The position numbers were made by a program, and so were the translations under genes. From the NCBI RefSeq assembly GCF_000758665.1, contig NZ_CP009285.1:124001-188000 (forward strand): a stretch of 64,000 nucleotides of DNA, read 5' to 3'. The DNA comes from Paenibacillus borealis. Its GTDB lineage: Bacteria; Bacillota; Bacilli; Paenibacillales; Paenibacillaceae. Of this stretch, positions 32,736-41,396 are shown in pieces (the stretch's first letter is position 1; each line of letters begins with the position of its first letter). The notes under the pieces are model-generated. The model was not told where the DNA came from. It saw only the letters and a list, made by a program, of their open reading frames with translations, and did no database searches.

Positions 32736-33563
32736 ATGCGTATTGATTACCATACCCACCATGAGCGCTGCGGTCATGCTGTAGGGAAGCTTGAAGAGTA
32801 TGTACAGCGCGGCATTGAGATCGGGCTGCAGCAGCTTGGACTGTCCGATCATCTGCCGCTTATCCATGTAGATCCGGATAACTACTATCCCGAGATGGCC
32901 ATGCCGCTCGCGGAGCTTCCGCGTTATGTTGAGGAATGTCTTACGCTGAAGGAGCGCTACCGTGGAACGATTGAGCTGCGTGTAGGGCTTGAAGCGGATT
33001 ATATCGAGGGATATGAAGAGCAGATCCGCGAGCTTTTATCGCCATATCCGTGGGATTATCTGATCGGGTCGGTGCATTTCCTCGGGGAATGGGATATTAC
33101 GGACCACCGGCAGACCCATGGCTGGGAGGGCCAGAATGTAATGAGCGTATACCGCCGTTATTATGAGGCTGTGCAGAAGTCGGCGTTATCGGGATTATAT
33201 GATATTATAGGACATATGGATGTCATCAAACGGTTCGGTTACGGGCCGCAGACTCCGGAGGAGGAAGCCGAAGCCAGAGCACTGGAGCTGGACACGCTGA
33301 AGGTTATATCGCGCAGCGGAATAGCGATGGAGCTGAATGCTTCGGGGCTCACTAAGCCTTGCGCTGAGATGTTCCCGGCTGAGCATGTGCTCCAGCAGGC
33401 GTTTGGGCTGGGCATTCCGCTCACCGTAGGCTCGGACGCCCATGACCCTCTGAAGCTGGGAGACGGCTTGCAGGAGGCGCGGGAAATGCTGTGGCGCACG
33501 GGCTTCCGTGAACTGGCTGTGTTCGAAGGCCGCCGCCGCACATCCGTCCCGTTCGAAGTTTAA
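32736..33563 (+). CDS. hisJ: Histidinol-phosphatase, PHP family
   Basis: A PHP-fold phosphatase of 275 residues that removes phosphate from L-histidinol phosphate. Metal ligands are visible in DYHTHHERCGH near the N-terminus, the SDHLPL segment, GSVHFLG, and the C-terminal SDAHDP. It lies 16 nt after hisIE, so the operon encodes its own phosphatase; in B. subtilis hisJ lies elsewhere. The aminotransferase HisC is the only missing pathway enzyme in this window. Confidence 0.93.
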   Translation: MRIDYHTHHERCGHAVGKLEEYVQRGIEIGLQQLGLSDHLPLIHVDPDNYYPEMAMPLAELPRYVEECLTLKERYRGTIELRVGLEADYIEGYEEQIRELLSPYPWDYLIGSVHFLGEWDITDHRQTHGWEGQNVMSVYRRYYEAVQKSALSGLYDIIGHMDVIKRFGYGPQTPEEEAEARALELDTLKVISRSGIAMELNASGLTKPCAEMFPAEHVLQQAFGLGIPLTVGSDAHDPLKLGDGLQEAREMLWRTGFRELAVFEGRRRTSVPFEV

Positions 33564-33585
33564 ATTATAATCCCAGGAGGGTACT

Positions 33586-34533
33586 ATGCATCATCAATTA
33601 CGTATTTTTTCCGGTTCGTCGAATCCGAAGCTGGCCGCTGATATTGCGGAGCGCCTTGGCGCACCGCTGGGCCTGATTAAGCTGACACGTTTCAAGAGCG
33701 GCGAGATTTATGTGCATTATGAAGAGAGCATCCGGAACTGCGACGTATTTTTGGTGCAATCCCTGGCTCATCCGATTAACGAGCTGTTTGTAGAATTGCT
33801 GGTCATGATCGACGCCGCTAAACGGGCATCGGCAAGAACAGTGAATATTATCGTTCCTTATTACGGATATGCCCGGCAGGAGCGCAAATCTGCGCCGCGT
33901 GAGCCGATCTCGGCCAAGATGGTTGCCGATGTGCTGACTACTGCAGGAGCCACACGCGTAATTACTATTGACCTTCATGCAGCAGCTATCCAGGGATTCT
34001 TCAATATTCCGGTGGATCATCTGACCGCGCTTGATCTGATCAGCGGCTATTTGAAGATCAAAGGCCTCTCAGATCTGGTCGTCGTATCCCCCGATGCGGG
34101 GCGCGCCTCCATGGCCGAGAAGCTGGCCAGTCGGCTGGACTCTCCGTTTGCCATCATGATTAAGAAACGTCCGGCCCATAACGAATCGGTAATTACCCAT
34201 GTTATCGGAGATGTTGAAGGAAGAACGCCGATTATTATTGAGGATCTTATTGATACGGGGACGACGATCGTCAATGTGGTAGAAGGGCTGAAGGAGCGCG
34301 GGGCCCGGAACAGCATCGTTTGCGCTACGCACGGGTTATTCTCCGGAGATGCGCTGGAGCGTATGGATCATCCTAATATCGACGAAATCGTCGTCACGGA
34401 TTCTATTGCGCTGCCGGATGAGCATTCCAGCAGATTCTCGGTGCTCTCTGTTGCACCTATGCTGGCAGAGGCCACACGTATTATCATCGAAGGCGGTTCC
34501 ATAGATAAGCTGTTTAGAGACGCAGGGATATAA
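33586..34533 (+). CDS. prs: Ribose-phosphate pyrophosphokinase
   Basis: The enzyme makes PRPP from ribose 5-phosphate and ATP. The 315-residue product has the RQERK ATP-binding motif, ITIDLHAAAIQGFF, the flexible-loop segment KKRPAHNES and the PRPP loop EDLIDTGTT. The last differs from the DDIIDTAGT usual in housekeeping Prs, so this is probably a second paralogue. It follows hisJ by 22 nt with AGGAGGG before the ATG and ends at the operon terminator, so it is placed to supply HisG with PRPP. A separate housekeeping prs would be expected elsewhere; that cannot be seen here. Confidence 0.93.
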   Translation: MHHQLRIFSGSSNPKLAADIAERLGAPLGLIKLTRFKSGEIYVHYEESIRNCDVFLVQSLAHPINELFVELLVMIDAAKRASARTVNIIVPYYGYARQERKSAPREPISAKMVADVLTTAGATRVITIDLHAAAIQGFFNIPVDHLTALDLISGYLKIKGLSDLVVVSPDAGRASMAEKLASRLDSPFAIMIKKRPAHNESVITHVIGDVEGRTPIIIEDLIDTGTTIVNVVEGLKERGARNSIVCATHGLFSGDALERMDHPNIDEIVVTDSIALPDEHSSRFSVLSVAPMLAEATRIIIEGGSIDKLFRDAGI

Positions 34534-34551
34534 CCCCTGCGTTTCTTTTTT
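34519..34551 (+). terminator. Terminator of the histidine operon
   Basis: ACGCAGGG-ATATAA-CCCCTGCGT followed by a T-run; the stem includes the prs stop codon. A second perfect hairpin (34557-34573, then TTTT) follows at once. Confidence 0.87.
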
Positions 34552-34599
34552 ATAGGGATGCTGCGGCAGCATCTTTTCAAGCTTTTTCCTCCCTTTAAC

Positions 34600-34642
34600 T
34601 CTCAACCCAGGTTGAGAATCTCACTTCCACATGTGGTATACT
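34600..34642 (+). promoter_or_regulatory. Promoter with a palindromic operator before the TPR-trxB operon
   Basis: TCTCAACC-CA-GGTTGAGA is a perfect 8-bp inverted repeat (34600-34617) whose right arm contains the -35-like TTGAGA. An extended -10 TGGTATACT follows (TATACT at 34637-34642). The layout suggests a repressor site on the promoter. Confidence 0.5.
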
Positions 34643-34778
34643 GTGTGAAGAAGACAGCCAAGTCCATAAATGGAAACGAAAAGAACACTTAAGACAGGGA
34701 GTATGGGTATATATTTGATGCCGCTCTCCTATTTTTCGTTAGGCTAGGGAAGCTTACAAAGGGAGGTGCCTTGCTTCC

Positions 34779-36527
34779 ATGATGGAGAGAACTTCAGAGA
34801 ATACCGCGGAGGTCAGTAATGTCATTCCGGTCACTCTGGATGCCAATTTTTTCTTTGAAAGAGCCGTACGGTCGCTTGACCGCTTTCAATATGATAAGGC
34901 ATTGAAGAATTTTCGCAAAGCTGTTGAATATGAGCCGGACAATCCGGTGAATCATTGCAACATGGCGGGTATATTATCTGAGATGGGTAATTACACAGCA
35001 TCTAATGAGATTCTGACCCATGTACTGGAGAAGATTGATCCCGCAATGACCGAATGCCATTTCTATATGGCTAATAATTACGCCAATATGGAAAGCTTTG
35101 AAGAGGCAGAGCGTTCGCTGGTCACGTATCTGGAGGAGGATGCCAGCGGTGAGTTCATGGCCGAATCCGAAGAGCTGATGGAGCTGCTTCAATATGAGCT
35201 GAACCGCCCTGCTCCGCTTGTGCGGATCCGCAGCCGTGAGGGTGTGGTCGAGCATGACCGGGCCCGCAGTCTGCTGGAGGAGGGCAAGTTTCCCCAGGCC
35301 GTAGAGCTGTTGGAAGAGATCATTGAGACTTCGCCGGACTTTCTGGCTGCACACAACAATCTGGCACTGGCTTATTTCTATATGGGCCGGTTTGCCAAAG
35401 CGAAGGAATGCTTGAACGAGGTGCTGAAGCAGGACCCCGGCAATCTGCATGCGCTCTGCAATATGGCGATCTTCCTGCAGTATGCGGGTGACAAGGAGCA
35501 GCTGGATTCCCTGCTGGGCATGCTTGAAGCCACTGTGCCTTTTCATCAGGAGCATGTATTCAAAATGGCCACTACGATGGGCATCCTGGGCAGACATACT
35601 GCCGCGTACAGCCATTTCCGGCGTCTGCTGAAGGATGAAGAGGTCGCCGGAGACGCCGGCCTGTATCATTACTGCGCAGCAGCGGCCAGCAACAGCGGCC
35701 TCTACTCTGAAGCGCTGCGCTGCTGGAGACAGGCCGCGAAGCTGGACCCTGAGTCGGCTGTGCCGGCATTCTTCCTGTCCCAGCTCCAGCAGGCCCGGGC
35801 AGAAGACAGAGCCATGCCTGCTGTCAGCTATAATTACCAATTGCCTTTCCAGGAGCAGCTTAAGCAGTGGAAGGGGAATACAGGCAAGTTCACTGAAGAA
35901 GTGCGGAACAATCCGCTACTGCGCGCCTCATTCTTCTGGGCGCTGCGCTACGGCGATTCCTCCACGAAGCTGCAGGTGACCGAGGCGCTTCGCTGGATCG
36001 AGGATGAGGAGATGTCCGAGGTGCTGCGCGGAGTGCTGGAGCATCAGCCGCTCCAGGAGGACCGGCTGCAGGAAGCGGCGCTGTTCAGCCTCCAGCGGCT
36101 GATCGGTGATAACCTGGAAGAAGCCTCAGCTCCTGAAGAAGAGCCGGTGCAAACAGCTTCCAGCCCCAAGGGACCGCCTGAATGGAAAGAAGACTGGCAG
36201 CGGATTATCGATCATACGGTGGCCATGATGGACCGGAGATATGATGCTGCGCAGAAGAAGGATGCAGAGTTTATCTGGAAGCAGTTTATCGGCAGCCTGT
36301 ATCCGGATGTACCTTCATTCCGCAATGACGGCGGCTGGTGTGCGGCACTGGAATATCTGACGGCCAGGCTGCACGGGCGTCCGGTCACCTTCCGCGAGGC
36401 GGCACAGCGTTACGGCGTATCGGTCTCCATGGTAAGCCGCTATGCGCGGCGGATCGACAGCGAATGCGATACCCCGGGCATGCTGCCGGGAACGGGCGGC
36501 TTGTCGCCGTCCACCACCAACATTTGA
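34779..36527 (+). CDS. TPR-repeat protein with C-terminal helix-turn-helix-like segment
   Basis: A 582-residue, mostly helical protein with tetratricopeptide repeats through about residues 25-330 (for example [19 protein letters not shown] and [19 protein letters not shown]). A distinct C-terminal part holds [25 protein letters not shown], which reads as a helix-turn-helix. It lies directly before trxB like yvcD of B. subtilis, also a TPR protein, so it is probably the orthologue. TPR domains mediate protein contacts; partner and function are unknown. GGGAGGTG stands about 11 nt before ATG 34779. Confidence 0.8.
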   Translation: MMERTSENTAEVSNVIPVTLDANFFFERAVRSLDRFQYDKALKNFRKAVEYEPDNPVNHCNMAGILSEMGNYTASNEILTHVLEKIDPAMTECHFYMANNYANMESFEEAERSLVTYLEEDASGEFMAESEELMELLQYELNRPAPLVRIRSREGVVEHDRARSLLEEGKFPQAVELLEEIIETSPDFLAAHNNLALAYFYMGRFAKAKECLNEVLKQDPGNLHALCNMAIFLQYAGDKEQLDSLLGMLEATVPFHQEHVFKMATTMGILGRHTAAYSHFRRLLKDEEVAGDAGLYHYCAAAASNSGLYSEALRCWRQAAKLDPESAVPAFFLSQLQQARAEDRAMPAVSYNYQLPFQEQLKQWKGNTGKFTEEVRNNPLLRASFFWALRYGDSSTKLQVTEALRWIEDEEMSEVLRGVLEHQPLQEDRLQEAALFSLQRLIGDNLEEASAPEEEPVQTASSPKGPPEWKEDWQRIIDHTVAMMDRRYDAAQKKDAEFIWKQFIGSLYPDVPSFRNDGGWCAALEYLTARLHGRPVTFREAAQRYGVSVSMVSRYARRIDSECDTPGMLPGTGGLSPSTTNI

Positions 36528-36573
36528 ACCATTTCTTCAACAATACAAACCCACTTGTAAGGAGGCCAATGTA

Positions 36574-37527
36574 ATGTACAAAACGATTGTAATCGGAACA
36601 GGCCCGGCCGGGCTGACTGCCGCGATTTATCTGGCGCGCGCGAACCTGAGCCCGCTCGTAATTGAAGGCTTACAGCCGGGAGGACAGCTGACAACGACGA
36701 CAGAAGTGGAGAACTTTCCAGGCTTCCCTGAAGGAATTCTGGGTCCTGATTTGATGGACAACATGCGTAAGCAAGCCGAACGCTTCGGTGCTGAATTCAA
36801 GAATGGCTGGGTGGAATCTGTTGACTTCTCACAGCGTCCGTTCAAGGTGACTGTAGACGGAATGGGTGTACTGGAAGCGGAGTCGGTCATTATTTCCACC
36901 GGCGCCTCGGCGAGGTACCTGGGCATCCCGGGCGAGCAGGAGAATGTAGGACGCGGGGTCAGCACCTGTGCAACCTGTGACGGATTCTTTTTCCGTAACA
37001 AGAAGATTGTCGTAGTCGGCGGCGGCGATTCCGCGATGGAGGAAGCCAGCTTCCTGACCCGCTTTGCTTCCAGCGTAACGCTGGTTCACCGCCGTCCGGA
37101 GCTGCGCGCTTCGAAGATCATGCAGGACCGTGCCCGCGACAACAGCAAGGTGTCATGGGCATTGAACCGCACACCGCTTGAAGTAACCGTCGGCGATACC
37201 GGAGTTAAGGGCATCACCGTTCTTAACAATGAGACGGGTCTTACCGAGCTGGTGGAAGCAGACGGTGTATTTGTCGCTATCGGACATACACCTAATACGG
37301 CCTTCCTGGGCGGTCAGATTAACACGGATGCCAATGGTTATATCGTGGTTAATCCCGGCACCACGGAGACGAACATTCCCGGCGTATTCGCTTGCGGCGA
37401 CGTGCAGGATACGCGTTACCGTCAAGCCATATCGGCAGCCGGAACCGGCTGTATGGCCGCAATGGATGCCGAGAAGTTCCTGGAAGGCACCATGGTGCAT
37501 GACTGGAGCGAATCGCTCGATAAATAA
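36574..37527 (+). CDS. trxB: Thioredoxin reductase
   Basis: An NADPH- and FAD-dependent enzyme of 317 residues that keeps thioredoxin reduced. The FAD motif [16 protein letters not shown], redox pair Cys132-Ala-Thr-Cys135 (CATCDG), NADPH motif [10 protein letters not shown] and C-terminal FAD motif [10 protein letters not shown] are all present. AAGGAGG lies 8 nt before the ATG. It starts 46 nt after the TPR gene and ends at a strong terminator. Confidence 0.97.
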   Translation: MYKTIVIGTGPAGLTAAIYLARANLSPLVIEGLQPGGQLTTTTEVENFPGFPEGILGPDLMDNMRKQAERFGAEFKNGWVESVDFSQRPFKVTVDGMGVLEAESVIISTGASARYLGIPGEQENVGRGVSTCATCDGFFFRNKKIVVVGGGDSAMEEASFLTRFASSVTLVHRRPELRASKIMQDRARDNSKVSWALNRTPLEVTVGDTGVKGITVLNNETGLTELVEADGVFVAIGHTPNTAFLGGQINTDANGYIVVNPGTTETNIPGVFACGDVQDTRYRQAISAAGTGCMAAMDAEKFLEGTMVHDWSESLDK

Positions 37528-37563
37528 TACGGCGCTGGCCGTATGCTTCTAAAGTTTTTGCAT

Positions 37564-37602
37564 AAGGCCGGCAGTTCCAGAAATGGGACTGCCGGCTTTT
37601 TT
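37564..37602 (+). terminator. Terminator after trxB
   Basis: AAGGCCGGCAGT-CC pairs with GGGACTGCCGGCTT, followed by a T-run. Confidence 0.88.
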
Positions 37603-37634
37603 GGCTTATCTTAATTCAACCCGCTTATGTGAAA

Positions 37635-37649
37635 CTATGCTCATAAGGC
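37635..37649 (+). repeat. 15-bp direct repeat, left copy
   Basis: CTATGCTCATAAGGC, identical to 38501-38515; the two copies bracket the methyltransferase gene. Confidence 0.7.
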
Positions 37650-37687
37650 AGCGTAACAATGGTATCCAATATTAGGGAGTGAATGGA

Positions 37688-38485
37688 ATGGGGACTAAAG
37701 ATTGGTTCAAAGAAAGTGAACGGTTCAATGAGGCAGCAGCATTCTATGATATGTACCGGCCCAGCTATCCATCCGCGCTGATTGACCAGATCGAAGAAGA
37801 TGCTTCACTTACTGTTGATTCCGCAATACTTGAGATCGGTGCCGGCAGCGGCAAAGCCTCGGAGCTGTTCCTGGAGCGCGGCTATGAGCTGCTGTGTATT
37901 GAACCGGGCCCGCAGCTGGCTGAGCTGGGCAGACAGAAGCATAAAGATAAGAAGGTACGTTTCGTAACCTCCAGGTTTGAGCACTGGGATGATTCCGGGC
38001 AGGAATTCGACCTTATCTTCTCCGCCCAGGCCTTTCATTGGGTACCGCAGCCGGAAGGCTACAAGAAATGCGGGCGGTTGCTTAAGCCGGGAGGGCGGCT
38101 CGCGCTTTTCTGGAATTTCTATTTGCAGGGGGACAGTGAGATTGAGCAAGAGATTGCCAAGGCCTGTGCGGAGTATGAGGTCTTCTGGTTTAATAAGCGG
38201 GATGTGATTGAACAGAGGGTGGAGCGAACGGTAGCAGAGCTATCCGGCAGCGGAAATTTCAGAGTCCCGGAGGTCTACCGGTATCCTTGGGACAGCAGGG
38301 ATGATGCGGTAAGCTTCATTAACTTCCTGCGGACCTGCAACGGGTTCATCGGGCTGAAGGAAGCGGAACAGACTGCATTAAGTATTAGGTTACATAAGCT
38401 GATCGGCCGGAATGGCGGCACTCTGCAACGGAATTATATATGCACGCTTTTTATAGTCGAAGCCTTGAATTCTGCGAATACTTAA
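37688..38485 (+). CDS. Class I SAM-dependent methyltransferase
   Basis: A 265-residue protein with the SAM-binding motif I ILEIGAGSGKASELFL, a motif II-like acidic residue after LLCIEPGP, and FSAQAFHWV, as in UbiE/trans-aconitate-type methyltransferases. The substrate is unknown. ATG at 37688 is preferred (GGGAG 8 nt upstream) over GTG 37679. It has no counterpart between trxB and yvcJ in B. subtilis and is flanked by identical 15-bp direct repeats, which hints at an acquired gene. A terminator follows. Confidence 0.85.
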   Translation: MGTKDWFKESERFNEAAAFYDMYRPSYPSALIDQIEEDASLTVDSAILEIGAGSGKASELFLERGYELLCIEPGPQLAELGRQKHKDKKVRFVTSRFEHWDDSGQEFDLIFSAQAFHWVPQPEGYKKCGRLLKPGGRLALFWNFYLQGDSEIEQEIAKACAEYEVFWFNKRDVIEQRVERTVAELSGSGNFRVPEVYRYPWDSRDDAVSFINFLRTCNGFIGLKEAEQTALSIRLHKLIGRNGGTLQRNYICTLFIVEALNSANT

Positions 38486-38492
38486 CCTACTT

Positions 38493-38532
38493 AGCTGTCC
38501 CTATGCTCATAAGGCGTATGGGCAGCTTTTTC
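38493..38532 (+). terminator. Terminator after the methyltransferase
   Basis: AGCTGTCCCTATG pairs with CGTATGGGCAGCT and is followed by Ts. The right 15-bp repeat copy (38501-38515) lies inside this structure. Confidence 0.8.
38501..38515 (+). repeat. 15-bp direct repeat, right copy
   Basis: CTATGCTCATAAGGC, identical to 37635-37649 and forming part of the terminator hairpin. Confidence 0.7.
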
Positions 38533-38625
38533 CTTAAAAGCTAATTTATATGTTTCGGGGTCCCCGGAAGGTACCTGAGTAATTATCGAAGCTAAGGCCC
38601 CACTTAATGGGGTTATTTTATACTT

Positions 38626-38641
38626 AGTGACTGCAATCACA
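38626..38641 (+). promoter_or_regulatory. Fnr/Crp-type operator
   Basis: AGTGA-CTGCAA-TCACA matches TGTGA-N6-TCACA at nine of ten positions. A possible -10 (TATGCT at 38658 or TAAGCT at 38663) puts the site about 37-42 nt before the start, the usual activator position. Confidence 0.55.
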
Positions 38642-38708
38642 ATTCACCCCCTTGCCCTATGCTAAGCTGTTGCTGAGAAGAATTCTCAATTGCGAGGTGT
38701 GCAGAATC

Positions 38709-38936
38709 ATGAGCAAGGTGTTGAAGCTGAATGAATCTATATTGGAGCTGGTAACCAGGCACCCGGAAGCCGTAGATATTATGGCCGGTCTGGGTTTCCA
38801 TGATATAACGAAGCCTGGAATGCTGCAGACGGCAGGCAGGTTCATGACATTATCCAAGGGCATGAAATTAAAGAGAATAGAGCTGGAAACCGTTCGGCTG
38901 GCCTTTGAGCAGCACGGCTTCGGGATTATTGAATAG
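38709..38936 (+). CDS. DUF1858 domain protein
   Basis: A 75-residue protein with the DUF1858 pattern (VLKLNESILELVTRHPEAVDIMAGLGF), named from a domain often found with anaerobic or redox proteins. ATG at 38709 has GAGGTG about 9 nt upstream. It ends 14 nt before the DUF438 gene and is surely cotranscribed with it. In other genomes the two domains also occur together. Exact function unknown. Confidence 0.83.
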   Translation: MSKVLKLNESILELVTRHPEAVDIMAGLGFHDITKPGMLQTAGRFMTLSKGMKLKRIELETVRLAFEQHGFGIIE

Positions 38937-38950
38937 AAGGAGAGAATATA

Positions 38951-40210
38951 ATGAGCGAACTGATTAATAACCGTGAAGTGGATGTGCCGGAGCAGACGCG
39001 CCGCCAGGCTATGCTGAAGGAGATCATCAAAGAGCTGCATGCGGGTAAAAGTGTAGAGGAAGTTAAGGCGCGTTTTGCCGAAGCGGTAGGCGATGTGACC
39101 GTAGCGGAAATTTCCGCCATGGAGCATTCCCTGATGACGGAGGAGGGTATTCCGGTAGAGGAAGTGCAGCGCCTATGCTCCGTGCATACGGCCATCTTCA
39201 AAGGCTCAATCGAGCAGATTCACCGTTCCTCGAAACCGGAAGAGCAGCCGGGGCATCCTGTGCATACCTTCAAGCTGGAGAACCGTGAAATTGAGCGGCT
39301 GGTTAACTTCCGGCTGGAGCTGCACACAGATAAGTTCAAGAAGAACGCCAGCGATGAGATCATCTTCAAGCTGCTGGAAGACCTTAGTCTGCTGCTCGAC
39401 CTCGACAAGCATTACAGCCGCAAGGAGAATCTGCTGTTTCCTTACTTAGAGAAGTACGGCATTTATGGTCCAACCAAGGTAATGTGGGGCGTGGATGACG
39501 GGATCCGCAATATGATTAAGGAAGCCAAGAAAGCACTCAGCGCGTATAACGGGGAGTCTGGGCAGATTGCAGCTTCACTGGAGGAGATCATTAAGGAAGT
39601 CAACGAGATGATCTTTAAAGAAGAGAATATTCTGCTGCCGATGGCGCTCGATAAGCTGACAGAAGATGAATGGGTCAAAATCGCCCGCGAAAGTGACGAG
39701 ATCGGCTTCTGCCTGACCGCGCCGGAGCAGGAATGGATTCCGGAGCGTGCCGCTGAACCGGAAGGTGCCCAGAGTCAGGAAGAAGGGGAAGCTGCATCTT
39801 CTCAGGGCTTCATCCGCTTCGAGACCGGACTGCTGTCGCTCCATCAGCTCGAGACGATGATGAATCATCTGCCTGTGGATTTGACCTTTATTGATGAGAA
39901 CGACGTGGTCCGCTACTTCTCGCATGGCAAGGAACGGATCTTCGCCCGGACTAAGGCGGTTATCGGCCGTACGGTGCAGAACTGTCATCCGCCGCAAAGC
40001 GTGCATGTGGTGGAGAAGCTGCTGGCTGATTTCAAGGCTGGCGTTAAGGATGCTGAGGATTTCTGGATTGCGATCAAAGATAAATTCATCTATATCCGCT
40101 ACTTCGCAGTACGTGATGAGGGCGGCCGCTATATGGGGACGCTGGAGTTCACACAGAATATTGCTCCAATCCGCGCCCTGGAGGGGCAAAAGCGTATTTT
40201 GTCGGAATAA
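38951..40210 (+). CDS. DUF438-hemerythrin-PAS protein
   Basis: A 419-residue cytoplasmic protein in three parts: an N-terminal DUF438 helical domain (about 1-85), a hemerythrin-like four-helix bundle (about 105-240) with candidate metal ligands in HTDKFKKN, DKHYSRKENLLFPYLE and IFKEENILLP, and a C-terminal PAS domain (about 290-410) with DLTFIDENDVVRYFS. Hemerythrin domains bind a di-iron centre that senses or handles O2 or NO. With DUF1858 upstream and an Fnr-like site before both, a role in oxygen or nitrogen-oxide response is a fair inference. A terminator follows. Confidence 0.85.
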   Translation: MSELINNREVDVPEQTRRQAMLKEIIKELHAGKSVEEVKARFAEAVGDVTVAEISAMEHSLMTEEGIPVEEVQRLCSVHTAIFKGSIEQIHRSSKPEEQPGHPVHTFKLENREIERLVNFRLELHTDKFKKNASDEIIFKLLEDLSLLLDLDKHYSRKENLLFPYLEKYGIYGPTKVMWGVDDGIRNMIKEAKKALSAYNGESGQIAASLEEIIKEVNEMIFKEENILLPMALDKLTEDEWVKIARESDEIGFCLTAPEQEWIPERAAEPEGAQSQEEGEAASSQGFIRFETGLLSLHQLETMMNHLPVDLTFIDENDVVRYFSHGKERIFARTKAVIGRTVQNCHPPQSVHVVEKLLADFKAGVKDAEDFWIAIKDKFIYIRYFAVRDEGGRYMGTLEFTQNIAPIRALEGQKRILSE

Positions 40211-40253
40211 TGGCAGATTTACAGGAAACCTCGATAATAGAAGATTTATTTCG

Positions 40254-40287
40254 GACTTTCTTGCCTGAGTGGTGAGAAAGTCTTTTT
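40254..40287 (+). terminator. Terminator after the DUF438 gene
   Basis: GACTTTCTTGCC pairs with GGTGAGAAAGTC and is followed by TTTTT. Confidence 0.82.
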
Positions 40288-40322
40288 GTTAGCCGGCTTA
40301 TACCCGGGTGTATCGCCTTTCC

Positions 40323-40351
40323 TTGACCGCAGGGGAGGCTTCTATTATAGT
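40323..40351 (+). promoter_or_regulatory. SigA promoter of the glucokinase gene
   Basis: TTGACC, a 17-nt spacer and TATAGT, about 45 nt before the gene. Confidence 0.7.
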
Positions 40352-40399
40352 GGGTACGTAGGATTAACTATTTTAGCATAGAAAAAGGTGGCTTGTAAC

Positions 40400-41350
40400 A
40401 TGTCTGAAAATATCTACGTTGGCGTGGATTTAGGTGGAACCACGATTAAGGTTGGAATCTGCAATGCCGAGGGAAGCCTGCTGCACACTTACGAAGGTCC
40501 AACAGGGACTGCAGACGGCGTCGATGCTGTCATCGATAATATCGAGAAGTATGTGCGTCAGATTGTGGAAGACTCTCCGTATTCCTGGGATCAGCTTGCC
40601 GGTGTGGGAGCAGGGCTTGCCGGGTTTACGAATATTCGTGAAGGAATCATCATCCTTGCGCCTAACATAGGATTTAGAGATGTGCCGATCCGTTCCATAC
40701 TGGAAGGTCGTTTGAACAAGCCTGTCAAAATAGACAATGACGCTAATGTCGCTGCACTGGGCGAGGCTTGGAGCGGTGCAGGACGCGGCATCGAGAACTG
40801 CGTCTGCTATACATTGGGTACCGGTGTAGGTGGCGGAATTATTATCAATGGCAAGGTGTATCAAGGATTTGCCGGTCTGGCCGGAGAGCTTGGCCATATC
40901 TCCGTAGTTCCCGATCTGGAAGCGATCCAGTGCGGCTGTGGGAACATGGGCTGTTTGGAAACCGTTTCCTCTGCGACTGGCATTATCCGCATGGCGAATG
41001 ATGCAGTAGCCCGCGGAGACCGTACGACGCTGTCCACGGTGGAGAAGATTGCGGCCAAGGAAGTGTTTGACGCGGCTAAGGCAGGCGATGAAGTTGCGCT
41101 GCGTATTGTGAACCGTGCAGCCTTCTACCTGGGCAAATCGATGGCTTCAGTGGCTGCTGTACTGAACCCGGAAGTATTTATCGTAGGCGGCGGCGTATCC
41201 AAAGCCGGCGATATCCTGTTTGAAGAAGTCCGCCGTGTATTTGCCAAGCTGACCCCTGCGCCTCTGCAGACGGGAGTGACTATTGTGCCTGCGGAGCTTG
41301 GCAATGATGCCGGTATTATTGGTGCGGCTGGTCTTTTGCTGCGTTCTTAA
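40400..41350 (+). CDS. glcK: Glucokinase, ROK family
   Basis: The 316-residue ROK kinase has the phosphate motif GVDLGGTTIKVGI, the DNDANVAALGE catalytic segment, and the zinc-binding CGCGNMGC motif (Cys178, Cys180, Cys185), the profile of Gram-positive glucokinase. It phosphorylates glucose for glycolysis. ATG at 40400 has AAGGTGG 8 nt upstream. It has its own promoter, and rapZ starts 46 nt later, so transcription may run on into rapZ-yvcK-whiA. A different hexose as substrate cannot be excluded for a ROK protein. Confidence 0.9.
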   Translation: MSENIYVGVDLGGTTIKVGICNAEGSLLHTYEGPTGTADGVDAVIDNIEKYVRQIVEDSPYSWDQLAGVGAGLAGFTNIREGIIILAPNIGFRDVPIRSILEGRLNKPVKIDNDANVAALGEAWSGAGRGIENCVCYTLGTGVGGGIIINGKVYQGFAGLAGELGHISVVPDLEAIQCGCGNMGCLETVSSATGIIRMANDAVARGDRTTLSTVEKIAAKEVFDAAKAGDEVALRIVNRAAFYLGKSMASVAAVLNPEVFIVGGGVSKAGDILFEEVRRVFAKLTPAPLQTGVTIVPAELGNDAGIIGAAGLLLRS

Positions 41351-41396
41351 GGAGCAGGAATTATTCATATACTAACCTTAGGGAGGGGACGCTGTA

